Assembly: GCA_934122235.1 (NCBI GenBank)
Contig: CAKOWE010000015.1
Span: forward strand, 1 to 30,021
Length of the DNA stretch: 30,021 nucleotides
Source: an uncultured Clostridia bacterium
GTDB lineage: Bacteria > Bacillota > Clostridia > TANB77 > CAG-508
Direction: 5' to 3'
Positions 17,153 through 25,380 of the stretch are shown here, piece after piece. The translations under genes were made by a program, and so were the position numbers. Numbering within the stretch: position 1 is the first letter of the stretch; each line of letters opens with the position of its first letter. The notes beneath the pieces were generated by a model, which was given only the letters and a program-made list of their open reading frames with translations, did no database searches and had not been told where the DNA came from.

Positions 17153-17230
17153 AATTACTGCACGAATCGATATGTATCCAAAACATCTTAAGAAATATTT
17201 TAAAAATATACAATAATTGGAGGAAATATA

Positions 17231-17980
17231 ATGCAAAGGTTTTTTGTGGAGGAAAATCAAATAAATATGCAAGATAATACAATAGAAATACTAGGAGAAG
17301 ATGTAAATCATATTAAAAATGTATTAAGATGTAAAATAGGAGAGAAAATAGAAGCATGCAATAAAAACAATAATACTGCATATTTGTGTGAAATTTCTAA
17401 TATGGACAAATACGTTAAAGCAAAAATAATACAAAAAATAAATATCAATAAAGAATCTAGTTTACATATAAATATTATTCAAGGAATTCCAAAATCAGAT
17501 AAAATGGAATTGATTATACAAAAAGGAACAGAGTTAGGAGTAAAAGAATTTACACCATTAAATATGAAAAGATGTGTTGTAAAAATAGATTCGAAAGATG
17601 AAACAAAAAAGATTCAAAGGTGGCAAAAATTAGCAGAAGTAGCAGCAAAACAGTCAGGAAGAGATATAATTCCAAAGGTAAACAATATATATAATATAAA
17701 TACAATTTATGAATTGATAAATGAATATGATTTGGTTTTAGTAGCTTATGAAAACGAAAAGGAAAACACTTTAAGAAAAGCGTTAGAAACGATAAAAAGT
17801 CATGATATAAAAGTAGCAGTAATAATAGGACCAGAAGGTGGGATTGAAGAAAATGAAGTAGAATTTCTAATGGAAAAAGGAGCTAAAATAATATCATTAG
17901 GAAATAGAATATTAAGAACTGAAACTGTTGCTATGGTAGTTACAAGTATATTAATGTATGAAGTAGGAGATTTGAGTTAA
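17231..17980 (+). CDS. rsmE: 16S rRNA (uracil-1498-N3)-methyltransferase
   Basis: The 249-residue protein has the N-terminal PUA-like domain starting M-Q-R-F-F-V and containing H-I-K-N-V-L-R, followed by a SPOUT methyltransferase domain. Motifs are I-Q-K-G-T-E-L-G-V-K-E, R-W-Q-K-L-A-E-V-A-A-K-Q-S-G-R, I-G-P-E-G-G and the knot segment S-L-G-N-R-I-L-R-T-E-T-V-A. RsmE methylates N3 of U1498 in the decoding region of 16S rRNA. It lies 78 bases after the U32 gene with a TGGAGG site and may be co-transcribed. Confidence 0.96.
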   Translation: MQRFFVEENQINMQDNTIEILGEDVNHIKNVLRCKIGEKIEACNKNNNTAYLCEISNMDKYVKAKIIQKININKESSLHINIIQGIPKSDKMELIIQKGTELGVKEFTPLNMKRCVVKIDSKDETKKIQRWQKLAEVAAKQSGRDIIPKVNNIYNINTIYELINEYDLVLVAYENEKENTLRKALETIKSHDIKVAVIIGPEGGIEENEVEFLMEKGAKIISLGNRILRTETVAMVVTSILMYEVGDLS

Positions 17981-17986
17981 ATAGCA

Positions 17987-18014
17987 TTGACATATTAAAA
18001 TATAATAGTATAAA
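17987..18014 (+). promoter_or_regulatory. Predicted promoter upstream of the four-helix membrane protein
   Basis: A perfect TTGACA (17987-17992), a 16-base spacer and TATAAA (18009-18014), just after the rsmE stop. Confidence 0.65.
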
Positions 18015-18048
18015 ATTAAATGAAGCAAAAGAAATAAGGAGATAGTTT

Positions 18049-18525
18049 GTGGAAGAAAAAGAAATAATAAATCAATTGGAAGAAAAAAAGAAACTTCCAA
18101 AGAAAATAAAAGACAAAATTTTAAACCAAACTTGTGATTGCATAATTTCAGCAATTATAGTGTATGTTTATTTTATATTTTTGAAATTAGGAGCAAAAAA
18201 TATTCATCAAAATATATATTTGGTAGATTTAAAAGTATTTAGTATGAGTTTGGCAATATTATCAATTATATTTTTTGAATATGCATACAATAAGAAAAGT
18301 GCCAAAAGTTTATATAGGGGGATAGAAGTATTAGGAATAGCAATAATTACACTGCTATTACAATATTTTATTGTTTATTTGACGCCTAATTACAGAATAA
18401 TGATACCTGTTTTTGCAATATTGTATAATATATATTTTATAATTAAAGCATTAATAATTATTTATAAAATGAAAAGTGAATATACTAAAAAACTTAGTGA
18501 TGTAAAAGAAATCGTAAAAAAATAA
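18049..18525 (+). CDS. Hypothetical four-helix membrane protein
   Basis: The 158-residue protein starts at GTG 18049, 6 bases after AAGGAGA. A charged cytoplasmic N-terminus (about 28 residues, Glu/Lys-rich) is followed by four membrane segments at about 30-48, 62-80, 96-112 and 118-140, and a Lys-rich C-terminal tail. No catalytic motif or known family was recognised. It lies between rsmE and yicC, has its own promoter, and is followed by yicC after 47 bases, so it may lead the yicC-remA-rpoZ-gmk run. Confidence 0.7.
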   Translation: MEEKEIINQLEEKKKLPKKIKDKILNQTCDCIISAIIVYVYFIFLKLGAKNIHQNIYLVDLKVFSMSLAILSIIFFEYAYNKKSAKSLYRGIEVLGIAIITLLLQYFIVYLTPNYRIMIPVFAILYNIYFIIKALIIIYKMKSEYTKKLSDVKEIVKK

Positions 18526-18572
18526 TAAATAATTAATTTTGTACTTATGTTCTTGGATAGGAGGAATAATGT

Positions 18573-19448
18573 ATGATAAAAAGTATGACAGGATTTGGTA
18601 GAGGAAAGTATGAGAATGAATCAAGAGAATACATAGTTGAAATAAAATCTGTAAATCATAAATATAATGATATATCAGTGAAAATGCCAAGAAATCTAAT
18701 GTATTTAGAAGAAAATATAAAAAAAGTATTAAATAAAGTAATAACAAGAGGAAAAGTAGATGTTTATATTAATTTTATAAATAATAGTAATATTGGCAGA
18801 GAGGTAAAGATAAATAGTGAACTTGCGAAATTGTATATAGATGAACTAAGGAGAATATGTGCAGATACTGGAATTAAAGACAATATAAATATTATAGATA
18901 TTGCTAAAATGCCAGACGTATTAAATATGCAAAATGATGAGAATGAAGAGATAATCTGGTCAGAATTACAAATTGCTTTAAATATGGCAATAGAAGGATT
19001 TGTTGCAATGCGACAAGAGGAAGGAAATAAAATAGAAAGTGATTTGCTAAATAGAATAAAAGAGGTGTCAGAAAATGTAAATAAAATTTGTGAGTTTTCT
19101 ACTAGACTTGTTGAAGAATATGTAGTAAAATTAACAAATAGAGTAAAAGAATATTTAAATACAAATGTAGTAGACGAAAATAGATTAGCTCAAGAAGTAG
19201 TTATATATGCTGATAAATGCTCTGTAGAAGAAGAAATAACAAGATTAAAAAGTCATATAGATCAATTTATAAAACTGTTAAATACAGATGGACCAATAGG
19301 AAAAAAAATAGACTTCCTTCTACAAGAAATGAACAGAGAAACAAATACAATTGGTTCTAAGGCTAATTGTTTAGATATAACAAATTTAGTAGTTGAAGTA
19401 AAAACAGAACTTGAAAATATAAGAGAGCAAGTACAGAATGTAGAATAA
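18573..19448 (+). CDS. yicC: YicC/YloC family endoribonuclease
   Basis: The 291-residue protein begins M-I-K-S-M-T-G-F-G-R-G, the hallmark of the family, and ends with the conserved domain (DUF1732) containing V-E-E-E-I-T-R-L-K-S-H-I-D-Q-F, G-K-K-I-D-F-L-L-Q-E-M-N-R-E and N-T-I-G-S-K. Members are Mn-dependent RNases acting on RNA turnover. Placement directly before remA, rpoZ and gmk is standard in Bacillota. An AGGAGG site lies 7 bases ahead. An overlapping out-of-frame ATG at 18569 is not used. Confidence 0.93.
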   Translation: MIKSMTGFGRGKYENESREYIVEIKSVNHKYNDISVKMPRNLMYLEENIKKVLNKVITRGKVDVYINFINNSNIGREVKINSELAKLYIDELRRICADTGIKDNINIIDIAKMPDVLNMQNDENEEIIWSELQIALNMAIEGFVAMRQEEGNKIESDLLNRIKEVSENVNKICEFSTRLVEEYVVKLTNRVKEYLNTNVVDENRLAQEVVIYADKCSVEEEITRLKSHIDQFIKLLNTDGPIGKKIDFLLQEMNRETNTIGSKANCLDITNLVVEVKTELENIREQVQNVE

Positions 19449-19468
19449 GATTAAAAGGAGAGATGATT

Positions 19469-19735
19469 ATGCAACTTATAAATATTGGTTTTGGAAATAT
19501 GGTTTCAGCAAATAGAGTTATATCAATAGTAAGTCCTGAATCTGCACCAATAAAAAGAATAGTACAAGAAGCAAAAGATAGTAAAATGGCAATAGATGCT
19601 ACTTTAGGAAGACGTACAAGAGCAGTAATAATGATGGATTCTGGACATGTAGTTTTATCATCAATACAACCAGAGACAATTGCCGCAAGATTTATAGGTA
19701 CAGATGAAGAAGAAAATAATTTAAATAATAAATAA
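19469..19735 (+). CDS. remA: RemA family extracellular matrix regulator (DUF370)
   Basis: The 88-residue protein is close to Bacillus RemA: L-I-N-I-G-F-G-N-M-V-S-A-N-R, S-P-E-S-A-P-I-K-R, D-A-T-L-G-R-R-T-R-A, and V-V-L-S-S-I-Q-P-E-T. RemA is a small DNA-binding protein that oligomerises and activates matrix and osmoprotection genes in B. subtilis. I chose ATG 19469 rather than 19463 because AAAGGAG (19454-19460) is 8 bases from it but only 2 from the earlier ATG. It follows yicC by 20 bases. Its targets in a Clostridium are unknown. Confidence 0.93.
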   Translation: MQLINIGFGNMVSANRVISIVSPESAPIKRIVQEAKDSKMAIDATLGRRTRAVIMMDSGHVVLSSIQPETIAARFIGTDEEENNLNNK

Positions 19736-19765
19736 TATGTAAAAATGAAGGGAATGTGATTTAAA

Positions 19766-19954
19766 ATGATGGTAGTACCAACAGTAACAACTTTATTAAA
19801 GCAGGTGGATAACAGATTTAGATTAGTAATAATTACATCAAAAAGAGCAAGACAAATATCAGATGGAAGCACAGTGTTAACAGATGTTAAAGAAGAATCA
19901 CCAGTTACATTGGCAGCAAATGAAATAGCGGAAGGTAAGGTGAAACCATGCTAG
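19766..19954 (+). CDS. rpoZ: RNA polymerase omega subunit
   Basis: The 62-residue protein has the omega signature: a V-D-N-R-F-R-L-V-I-I-T-S-K-R-A-R-Q-I-S-D-G segment, followed by P-V-T-L-A-A-N-E-I-A-E-G-K-V. Omega binds the beta-prime subunit and helps polymerase assembly. The usual order in Bacillota is remA-gmk-rpoZ; here rpoZ comes before gmk. Its last codons overlap gmk by 7 bases (gmk ATG at 19948), pointing to translational coupling. A weak AAGGGA site precedes the first ATG; the adjacent second ATG could equally serve. Confidence 0.88.
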   Translation: MMVVPTVTTLLKQVDNRFRLVIITSKRARQISDGSTVLTDVKEESPVTLAANEIAEGKVKPC

Positions 19955-20526
19955 TAATTTTATCAGGAGTAGCAGGTGCTGGAAAGGATACAATAAAAAA
20001 GGAACTATTAAAAAGAATGGAAAATGTAGAAACATTACCTTCTTTTACAGATAGACCACCAAGAGAAGGCGATATTCCAGGACAAACATATAATTTTGTT
20101 ACAACAGAAGAATTCGAAGGAATGATAAAAAATAATGAATTATATGAGTATTCAGTGCATCATAATCATTATTATGGAACTTCAAAAAAACTATTAAATG
20201 ATAAAATAAATAGTGGAAAAATTATTGTAAAGGATATAGAAGTAAATGGAACACAAGCATTAATAGATTTATTAAAAAATGATGTAAAAATAGTTACTAT
20301 ATTCTTAAGGGTTCCAAAAGAAGAATTAAGGCATAGACTAGAAAATAGAATTGATAAACCAAGTATAAAAGAAATAGAATTAAGATTAAATAGATTTGAT
20401 TATGAAGAGTCAAAAATAAGTATGTATGATTATGTACTAAAAAATAATAATCTAGAAAAAACTGTTCAAATAATAATGTCAATTATTACAAATGAATATA
20501 ATATAATAAATAATATGGAACAGTAA
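19948..20526 (+). CDS. gmk: Guanylate kinase
   Basis: The 192-residue protein phosphorylates GMP to GDP. It has an N-terminal P-loop G-V-A-G-A-G-K-D-T (7-15), the GMP-binding block T-D-R-P-P-R-E-G-D-I-P-G-Q-T-Y-N-F-V, E-Y-S-V-H-H-N-H-Y-Y-G-T, and a C-terminal R-L-N-R-F-D-Y-E-E-S lid region. The P-loop departs from the common G-P-S-G-V-G-K-G/S-T, and the usual D-I-D-x-Q-G-A is D-I-E-V-N-G-T, so this is a diverged member, but the GMP site is intact. It overlaps rpoZ by 7 bases and ends the cluster at a terminator. Confidence 0.9.
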   Translation: MLVILSGVAGAGKDTIKKELLKRMENVETLPSFTDRPPREGDIPGQTYNFVTTEEFEGMIKNNELYEYSVHHNHYYGTSKKLLNDKINSGKIIVKDIEVNGTQALIDLLKNDVKIVTIFLRVPKEELRHRLENRIDKPSIKEIELRLNRFDYEESKISMYDYVLKNNNLEKTVQIIMSIITNEYNIINNMEQ

Positions 20527-20533
20527 AATATAG

Positions 20534-20567
20534 AGGCACGGTTTCGTACCGTGTCTTTTTCTTTAAA
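20534..20567 (+). terminator. Intrinsic terminator after gmk
   Basis: A 9-bp stem with one G-T wobble (20534-20542 with 20548-20556), a 5-base loop and a TTTTTCTTT tail. Confidence 0.85.
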
Positions 20568-20580
20568 ATAAATAAAACTA

Positions 20581-20609
20581 TTGCCAAAAATAACTAAATT
20601 ATATATAAT
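20581..20609 (+). promoter_or_regulatory. Predicted sigma-A promoter of glmM
   Basis: TTGCCA (20581-20586), a 17-base spacer and a perfect TATAAT (20604-20609). It leaves a leader of about 85 bases with no recognised riboswitch. Confidence 0.7.
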
Positions 20610-20701
20610 ATAATCGTTTATAATAGCGTACTAATAAAATACCAATATAAAACACTAAAATTCAGAATTTAATTGTTAATAACAAGAAAGGGGAACCCAA
20701 A

Positions 20702-22066
20702 ATGAGAAAATACTTTGGAACAGATGGAATTAGAAGAATTGCAAATACAGAACTTACACCAGAACTTGTATATAGAGTTGCAAAAGCTGGAGCATATGTA
20801 TTGTCAAAACATACTGATCATGCACCAACTATATTAATAGGAAGAGATACTAGAATATCAGGAACTTTAATAGAAAGTGCTATGACGGCCGGTTTTCTAA
20901 GCTATGGAGCTAATGTAAAATTATTAGGAGTAATACCAACACCAGCTGTTGCGTATTTGACAAGAAAATTAAATGCTGATGCAAGTGTTGTTATTTCTGC
21001 TTCACATAATACATTTGAATTTAATGGCGTAAAATATTTTAGTAATAAAGGAACAAAAATACCAGATGAATTAGAATTAGAAATAGAAGAAATAATGGAT
21101 TCTGGTAAGTTAGATGAATTAACGGCAATTAGTGAAAAAATTGGTGTATCAGAAATAAGAGAAGATTTAATGGATGAATATGTGTATTTCTTTAGAAAAA
21201 CATTTGATGATAGTATAGAAGCATATAATACAGATGATTTTGTTGTAGGTATAGATGTTGCTAATGGTGCTACATATAAAGTTGCAGAAAAAGTATTTAA
21301 GACACTTGGAATAAAATATAAGATTATAAATAATAATCCTGATGGAATAAATATAAATGCAAATTGTGGTTCAACACACTTAGAAGGATTAAGAAAATTT
21401 GTACTAGACAATAAATTAAATCTTGGAATAGCATATGATGGAGATGGAGATAGATGTCTTGCTATAGATGAAAATGGAAACGAAATAGACGGAGATATTA
21501 TGCTTGCAATAATTTCACAATATTTAAAGGAAAAAGGAAAATTAAATAAAGATACACTTGTTGCAACAGTTATGAGTAATTTAGGATTAAATAAATATGC
21601 AACGAATAATAATATGAACTTAAAACAAACAAAAGTTGGAGATAGATATGTTCTAGAAGAAATGCAAAAAGGCGGATATAATTTAGGAGGAGAGCAATCA
21701 GGACATATTATATTATTGGATTATAATCCTACAGGAGATGGAATATTAACATCATTGATGCTAATACAAATAATGTTAGAAAATAACAAAAAAGCTTCAG
21801 AACTAAGAAACATAATAAAATTATATCCACAAGTATTAATAAATGCAAAAGTAAATACAGAAAAGAAGTATGATTACGAAAAAAATCAAAAAATAAAAGA
21901 AGCTATAGAAGAGTTAGAAAAAGAATTTAATGGAAATGGTAGAGTGCTAATTAGACCATCTGGAACAGAACCTTTAATAAGAGTAATGATTGAAGGAGAA
22001 AATCAAGAATATATTACAAAAAAAGCAGAAGAAATTGTAAAGTTAATAGAAACTGAGTTAAATTAA
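20702..22066 (+). CDS. glmM: Phosphoglucosamine mutase
   Basis: The 454-residue protein starts R-K-Y-F-G-T-D-G-I-R-R, typical of GlmM, which converts glucosamine 6-phosphate to glucosamine 1-phosphate for UDP-GlcNAc and peptidoglycan synthesis. The phosphoserine loop is S-A-S-H-N (99-103, active Ser101). The metal site is D-G-D-G-D-R (246-251), the sugar-specificity loop is G-G-E-Q-S-G-H, and the C-terminal phosphate-binding loop is R-P-S-G-T-E-P-L-I-R. An AAAGGGGA site precedes the ATG. It starts a unit with the unknown gene at 22091 and possibly metG. Confidence 0.97.
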   Translation: MRKYFGTDGIRRIANTELTPELVYRVAKAGAYVLSKHTDHAPTILIGRDTRISGTLIESAMTAGFLSYGANVKLLGVIPTPAVAYLTRKLNADASVVISASHNTFEFNGVKYFSNKGTKIPDELELEIEEIMDSGKLDELTAISEKIGVSEIREDLMDEYVYFFRKTFDDSIEAYNTDDFVVGIDVANGATYKVAEKVFKTLGIKYKIINNNPDGININANCGSTHLEGLRKFVLDNKLNLGIAYDGDGDRCLAIDENGNEIDGDIMLAIISQYLKEKGKLNKDTLVATVMSNLGLNKYATNNNMNLKQTKVGDRYVLEEMQKGGYNLGGEQSGHIILLDYNPTGDGILTSLMLIQIMLENNKKASELRNIIKLYPQVLINAKVNTEKKYDYEKNQKIKEAIEELEKEFNGNGRVLIRPSGTEPLIRVMIEGENQEYITKKAEEIVKLIETELN

Positions 22067-22090
22067 AAATCCATATAAAAGGAGAAGACT

Positions 22091-23129
22091 ATGGAGAAAC
22101 AAGAAAACATAAGAAGTAAAGCTCAAGAATTTAATGAAAAATTAAAAGAGTTATCAGAAAAATTAGAATTGTCAAAAGAAGAACAAATAGTAGGCGTTGA
22201 GGAGAAAGAAAATATAAAACTAGGAGGAACATTAGAAAGAAATAATGTCTTTGTGGTAAAAATAAAAGACGAAAATGGAGATATTCGTCATGTTGTAATT
22301 GATTCAGAAGCTAATCCAATTGCCAATATTGATAAAGAGCGGTAAGATAGAATTATCTGATAGAGAAAAGCAACTTTGGGAAAGATATATTGGAAGGCAA
22401 GGAAATCAGAGACCAGATCAAAAAAGTATATATGATTTTGAAAAAGAATATTATTTAGAAGAATATAAAGCAAAAAAATTAGAAGAAGATAATAGAGATA
22501 ATAAAGAAGCAGATGAAGAAAAAAATAAAAAAGGAGATACTAAAGAAGAACAAAAAGCAGCAGAAAGTTTAAATGTAGACGAAAAAGTTATAATTTCAAT
22601 GGTAAAAATAGAGGATAGAGAAACCTTTGGACAAGCAATAAATCAAAAATTGCATGCAGATGCTTATATTGTAAAATATGGAAATAATAAAATAAAAATA
22701 ATGCAGGCTACATCAAATGGAAAACTACAAGAATTATCAGGAGTTGAAAACAGCGAATTTAATTCAGAAGTAATGGAACAACTAAATATAAACAAGTCCG
22801 CAAAAAATCAAAAAATAAAAGCAGGAGATTTAACAACAATCAAAACTGAGGATAGCAAATATAATTATGTAGTTGTGAGGGAGAAAGACCCTAGTAAAGG
22901 TATTGTAATTGTTAATTCTACTAATGAAACTCGAATGTATACATTTGACGATGAAGGAAAAGATGATTTAAAAGAAATAGAAACTTCTATAAGATATACT
23001 GTAGAAAAAGAGAATCAACAAGAAGAAAAACAAAGCGAACAAGATGAAAGGAAAAAAGAAGATTTAGAAGAAGCAGATGAGTATGAAAGAACACCTTGGG
23101 GAGATGCTGAAAGAAGAAGTAGAAGATAG
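22091..23129 (+). CDS. Unrecognised highly charged protein, read through one +1 frameshift at CGG
   Basis: Two overlapping frames make one 345-residue protein if C22340 is skipped. The zero frame runs 22091-22345 and ends I-D-K-E-R-stop; after the shift it reads D-K-E-G-K-I-E-L-S-D-R-E-K-Q and continues to the TAG at 23127-23129. The second frame has no ribosome site of its own, and its first ATG (22299) lies inside the first. The protein has an N-terminal coiled-coil-like stretch (1-40), a Glu/Lys-rich middle (about 110-155), a folded-looking segment (160-290) and an acidic then Arg-rich tail. No signal peptide, membrane segment or known domain was recognised. It sits 24 bases after glmM with an AAAGGAG site, and metG begins 12 bases after it, so it is placed as a normal operon member. 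Confidence 0.75.
22337..22343 (+). other. Candidate +1 recoding site in the 22091 gene (GAG-C-GGT)
   Basis: The zero-frame codons are GAG CGG TAA. Skipping C22340 gives GAG GGT AAG ATA. The zero-frame stop codon directly follows CGG. Confidence 0.65.
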
Positions 23130-23141
23130 GGAGGTTTTTTA

Positions 23142-24734
23142 ATGGAAAAACAAAATGTTTTAATTGGAGGAGCTTGGCCATATGCAAATAATTCATTGCA
23201 TTTAGGACATTTAGCAGGATTGATATCAGGAGATGTTTTAGCTAGATATCATAGATTAAAGGGAGATAATGTAATGTATGTATCTGGAACAGATTGCCAT
23301 GGTACACCTATTACTCAAAGAGCAAAAAAAGAGGGAAAAACTCCAAAAGAAATTTGTAATTATTATGATGAAGAATTTAGAAGAACTTTCAACAAAATGA
23401 ATTTTTCTTATGATTTATATTCAAAAACAGATACTGATTATCATGCTGAAAAAGTTAAAGAAATATTTAAAAAATTGTATGATAATGGATATATATATGA
23501 AAAAGTTGAACCACAAGCATTTTGCCCAAAATGTAATAAGTTTTTACAAGATAGAGATATACAAATAACTTGTCCAGAATGTGGTAATCTTACAAAAGCA
23601 GACCAATGTGATGTTTGTTCACATGTTCCAACAATAGAAGAATTGTCAGAAGGAGTTTGCTTAGAATGTGGAACAAAAGCAATACAAAAAGACAATAAAA
23701 ATTTATATTTTGCACTTTCAAAGTTTCAAGAAGAGATAGAAAAAAATACAAATAGAAATAAAAACAAGTGGAGAACTAATGCTCAAAATGAAACAGAAAA
23801 ATATTTAAAACAAGGATTAATAGATAGAGCTGTTACAAGAGATTTAGATTGGGGAGTAGATATACCATTACCAGGATATGAAGACAAAAAAATGTATGTA
23901 TGGATAGATGCTGTTCTTGGATATTTAACTGACACAATGAAAGTATGTGAAGAAAACGGTACTTCTTGGGAAGATTTTTGGAAAGAGGGACATAACAATA
24001 AAATATATATGGTACATGGAAAAGATAATATAGTTTTCCATAGTATAATATTAAATGGGTTACTATTAGGGCTAAAAGACAATTTCCATTTAGTTGATGT
24101 AATAGTATCAACAGAGTATTTAAATATAAATGATGAAAAAATTTCAAAAAGTAAAGGTAACGGAATTACTGCACTAGAAATGTTAGACAAATATAATGCA
24201 GATTCATTAAGATACCACATTATAAATAATGGACCGGAAAAAAAGGATACAAATTTTACTATAGAAGGATTTGAAACAACACATAATAACGAAATATTAA
24301 ATAAATTTGGAAATTTGGTAAATAGAACTTTAAGATTTAAAGGATTAGAAAAGTTGGAAATTGCAACAATGAATGAACAAGTAAAATTAGAAATAGAAAA
24401 AATATATAAAGAAGTTGCTAATGCAATTGAAGATTTGGAATTTAAAGTAGCAACTGATAAGGTAATGCAATTAGTAGAATATGCAAATAAATATTATGAC
24501 GAACAACAACCATGGATTCAGAAAAAAGAAGATGTTGAGAGTTTTAATAATACAATATACACATGTGCAAATATTATTGCAAATTTATCAAACTTATTTG
24601 AACCATTTATGCCGGAAGCTTGTAAAAAAATAAGAAGTTACTTAAAACTAGAAAAACCAGAATGGAAATATATAGAGGTAAAAAATAATGTTGAATTAAC
24701 TGATATAGAACCACTATTTACAAGAATAATGTAA
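23142..24734 (+). CDS. metG: Methionyl-tRNA synthetase
   Basis: The 530-residue class I synthetase charges tRNA-Met. It has the HIGH motif as H-L-G-H (20-23) and the KMSKS motif as K-I-S-K-S (333-337). The connective-peptide domain (about 125-190) has four CxxC pairs, that is, a two-knuckle zinc form. The catalytic-site W-I-D-A-V-L-G-Y and H-G-K-D-N-I-V-F-H are present. The C-terminal helical anticodon domain ends the protein; the extra EMAPII-like tRNA-binding domain of Bacillus MetG (about 650 residues) is absent. A GGGAGG site precedes the ATG, 12 bases after the upstream gene. Confidence 0.96.
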   Translation: MEKQNVLIGGAWPYANNSLHLGHLAGLISGDVLARYHRLKGDNVMYVSGTDCHGTPITQRAKKEGKTPKEICNYYDEEFRRTFNKMNFSYDLYSKTDTDYHAEKVKEIFKKLYDNGYIYEKVEPQAFCPKCNKFLQDRDIQITCPECGNLTKADQCDVCSHVPTIEELSEGVCLECGTKAIQKDNKNLYFALSKFQEEIEKNTNRNKNKWRTNAQNETEKYLKQGLIDRAVTRDLDWGVDIPLPGYEDKKMYVWIDAVLGYLTDTMKVCEENGTSWEDFWKEGHNNKIYMVHGKDNIVFHSIILNGLLLGLKDNFHLVDVIVSTEYLNINDEKISKSKGNGITALEMLDKYNADSLRYHIINNGPEKKDTNFTIEGFETTHNNEILNKFGNLVNRTLRFKGLEKLEIATMNEQVKLEIEKIYKEVANAIEDLEFKVATDKVMQLVEYANKYYDEQQPWIQKKEDVESFNNTIYTCANIIANLSNLFEPFMPEACKKIRSYLKLEKPEWKYIEVKNNVELTDIEPLFTRIM

Positions 24735-24782
24735 TAATACTATGTGGTGTGTACTGTTAAAATACAAATTAAGAGGTAGAAA

Positions 24783-25352
24783 ATGAAAGATAAAATAATT
24801 ATAGTAGAAGGTCCACAAGGAGTAGGGAAAACTACATTTACCAATTTGTTGAGAGAAAAGATGAAAGCTACAGATTTGTATAGATTATCTGGGATAAAAG
24901 ATAAAACAGAAACAGGACATGCAAAAATAAAATTAAAATATGAAAAATTAATAGAGTATATGGAAAATTGCGAAGATATAAATATGATTTTTGATAGAAC
25001 TTTTTTTACAAATGAAGTTTATTCAAGATTAGGATATCAAAATTATGATTTTTCTGAAACATATATAGAATTATTAAAAAAACTAGATAATTTAAAAAAC
25101 ATAGAAAAATATGATATATACTTGGTTATACTATATTTACAAGATGAATCACTTTATGAAAAGAGAATAAAAAGAGATAAACATGAATATCAAAAATTCG
25201 ATGTACAAAGTAGTATAATGCAACAAAGAGAGTATTTAAAATTAGCAGATGAAATTGAAAATGATACTAAAAATATTAAAGTTATTAAGTTTGAAAATGA
25301 TACTCAAGAATTACAAGAACAAAACTTGAAGAAATATTTTGAAGAAATATAG
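24783..25352 (+). CDS. P-loop nucleoside/nucleotide kinase-like protein
   Basis: The 189-residue protein has an N-terminal P-loop E-G-P-Q-G-V-G-K-T-T (9-18), a D-R-T-F-F-T-N-E-V-Y-S-R segment (about 72, like the D-R-S/E-R-S of deoxynucleoside and thymidylate kinases), V-I-L-Y-L (a Walker B-like strand) and a basic lid K-R-I-K-R-D-K-H-E-Y. This fits a deoxynucleoside-kinase or dTMP-kinase-like fold, also common in phages. The substrate cannot be told. It follows metG by 48 bases with an AGAGG site, and the next gene starts 28 bases later. Confidence 0.7.
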   Translation: MKDKIIIVEGPQGVGKTTFTNLLREKMKATDLYRLSGIKDKTETGHAKIKLKYEKLIEYMENCEDINMIFDRTFFTNEVYSRLGYQNYDFSETYIELLKKLDNLKNIEKYDIYLVILYLQDESLYEKRIKRDKHEYQKFDVQSSIMQQREYLKLADEIENDTKNIKVIKFENDTQELQEQNLKKYFEEI

Positions 25353-25380
25353 TGAGTTTTTTTGCGTTAGGGAGGTAAAA

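Noticed and set aside
22299..23129. A separate gene starting at ATG 22299
   Set aside because: The ATG lies inside the preceding frame, has no ribosome site, and the first residues are a shadow of the upstream frame. The join at C22340 explains both parts.
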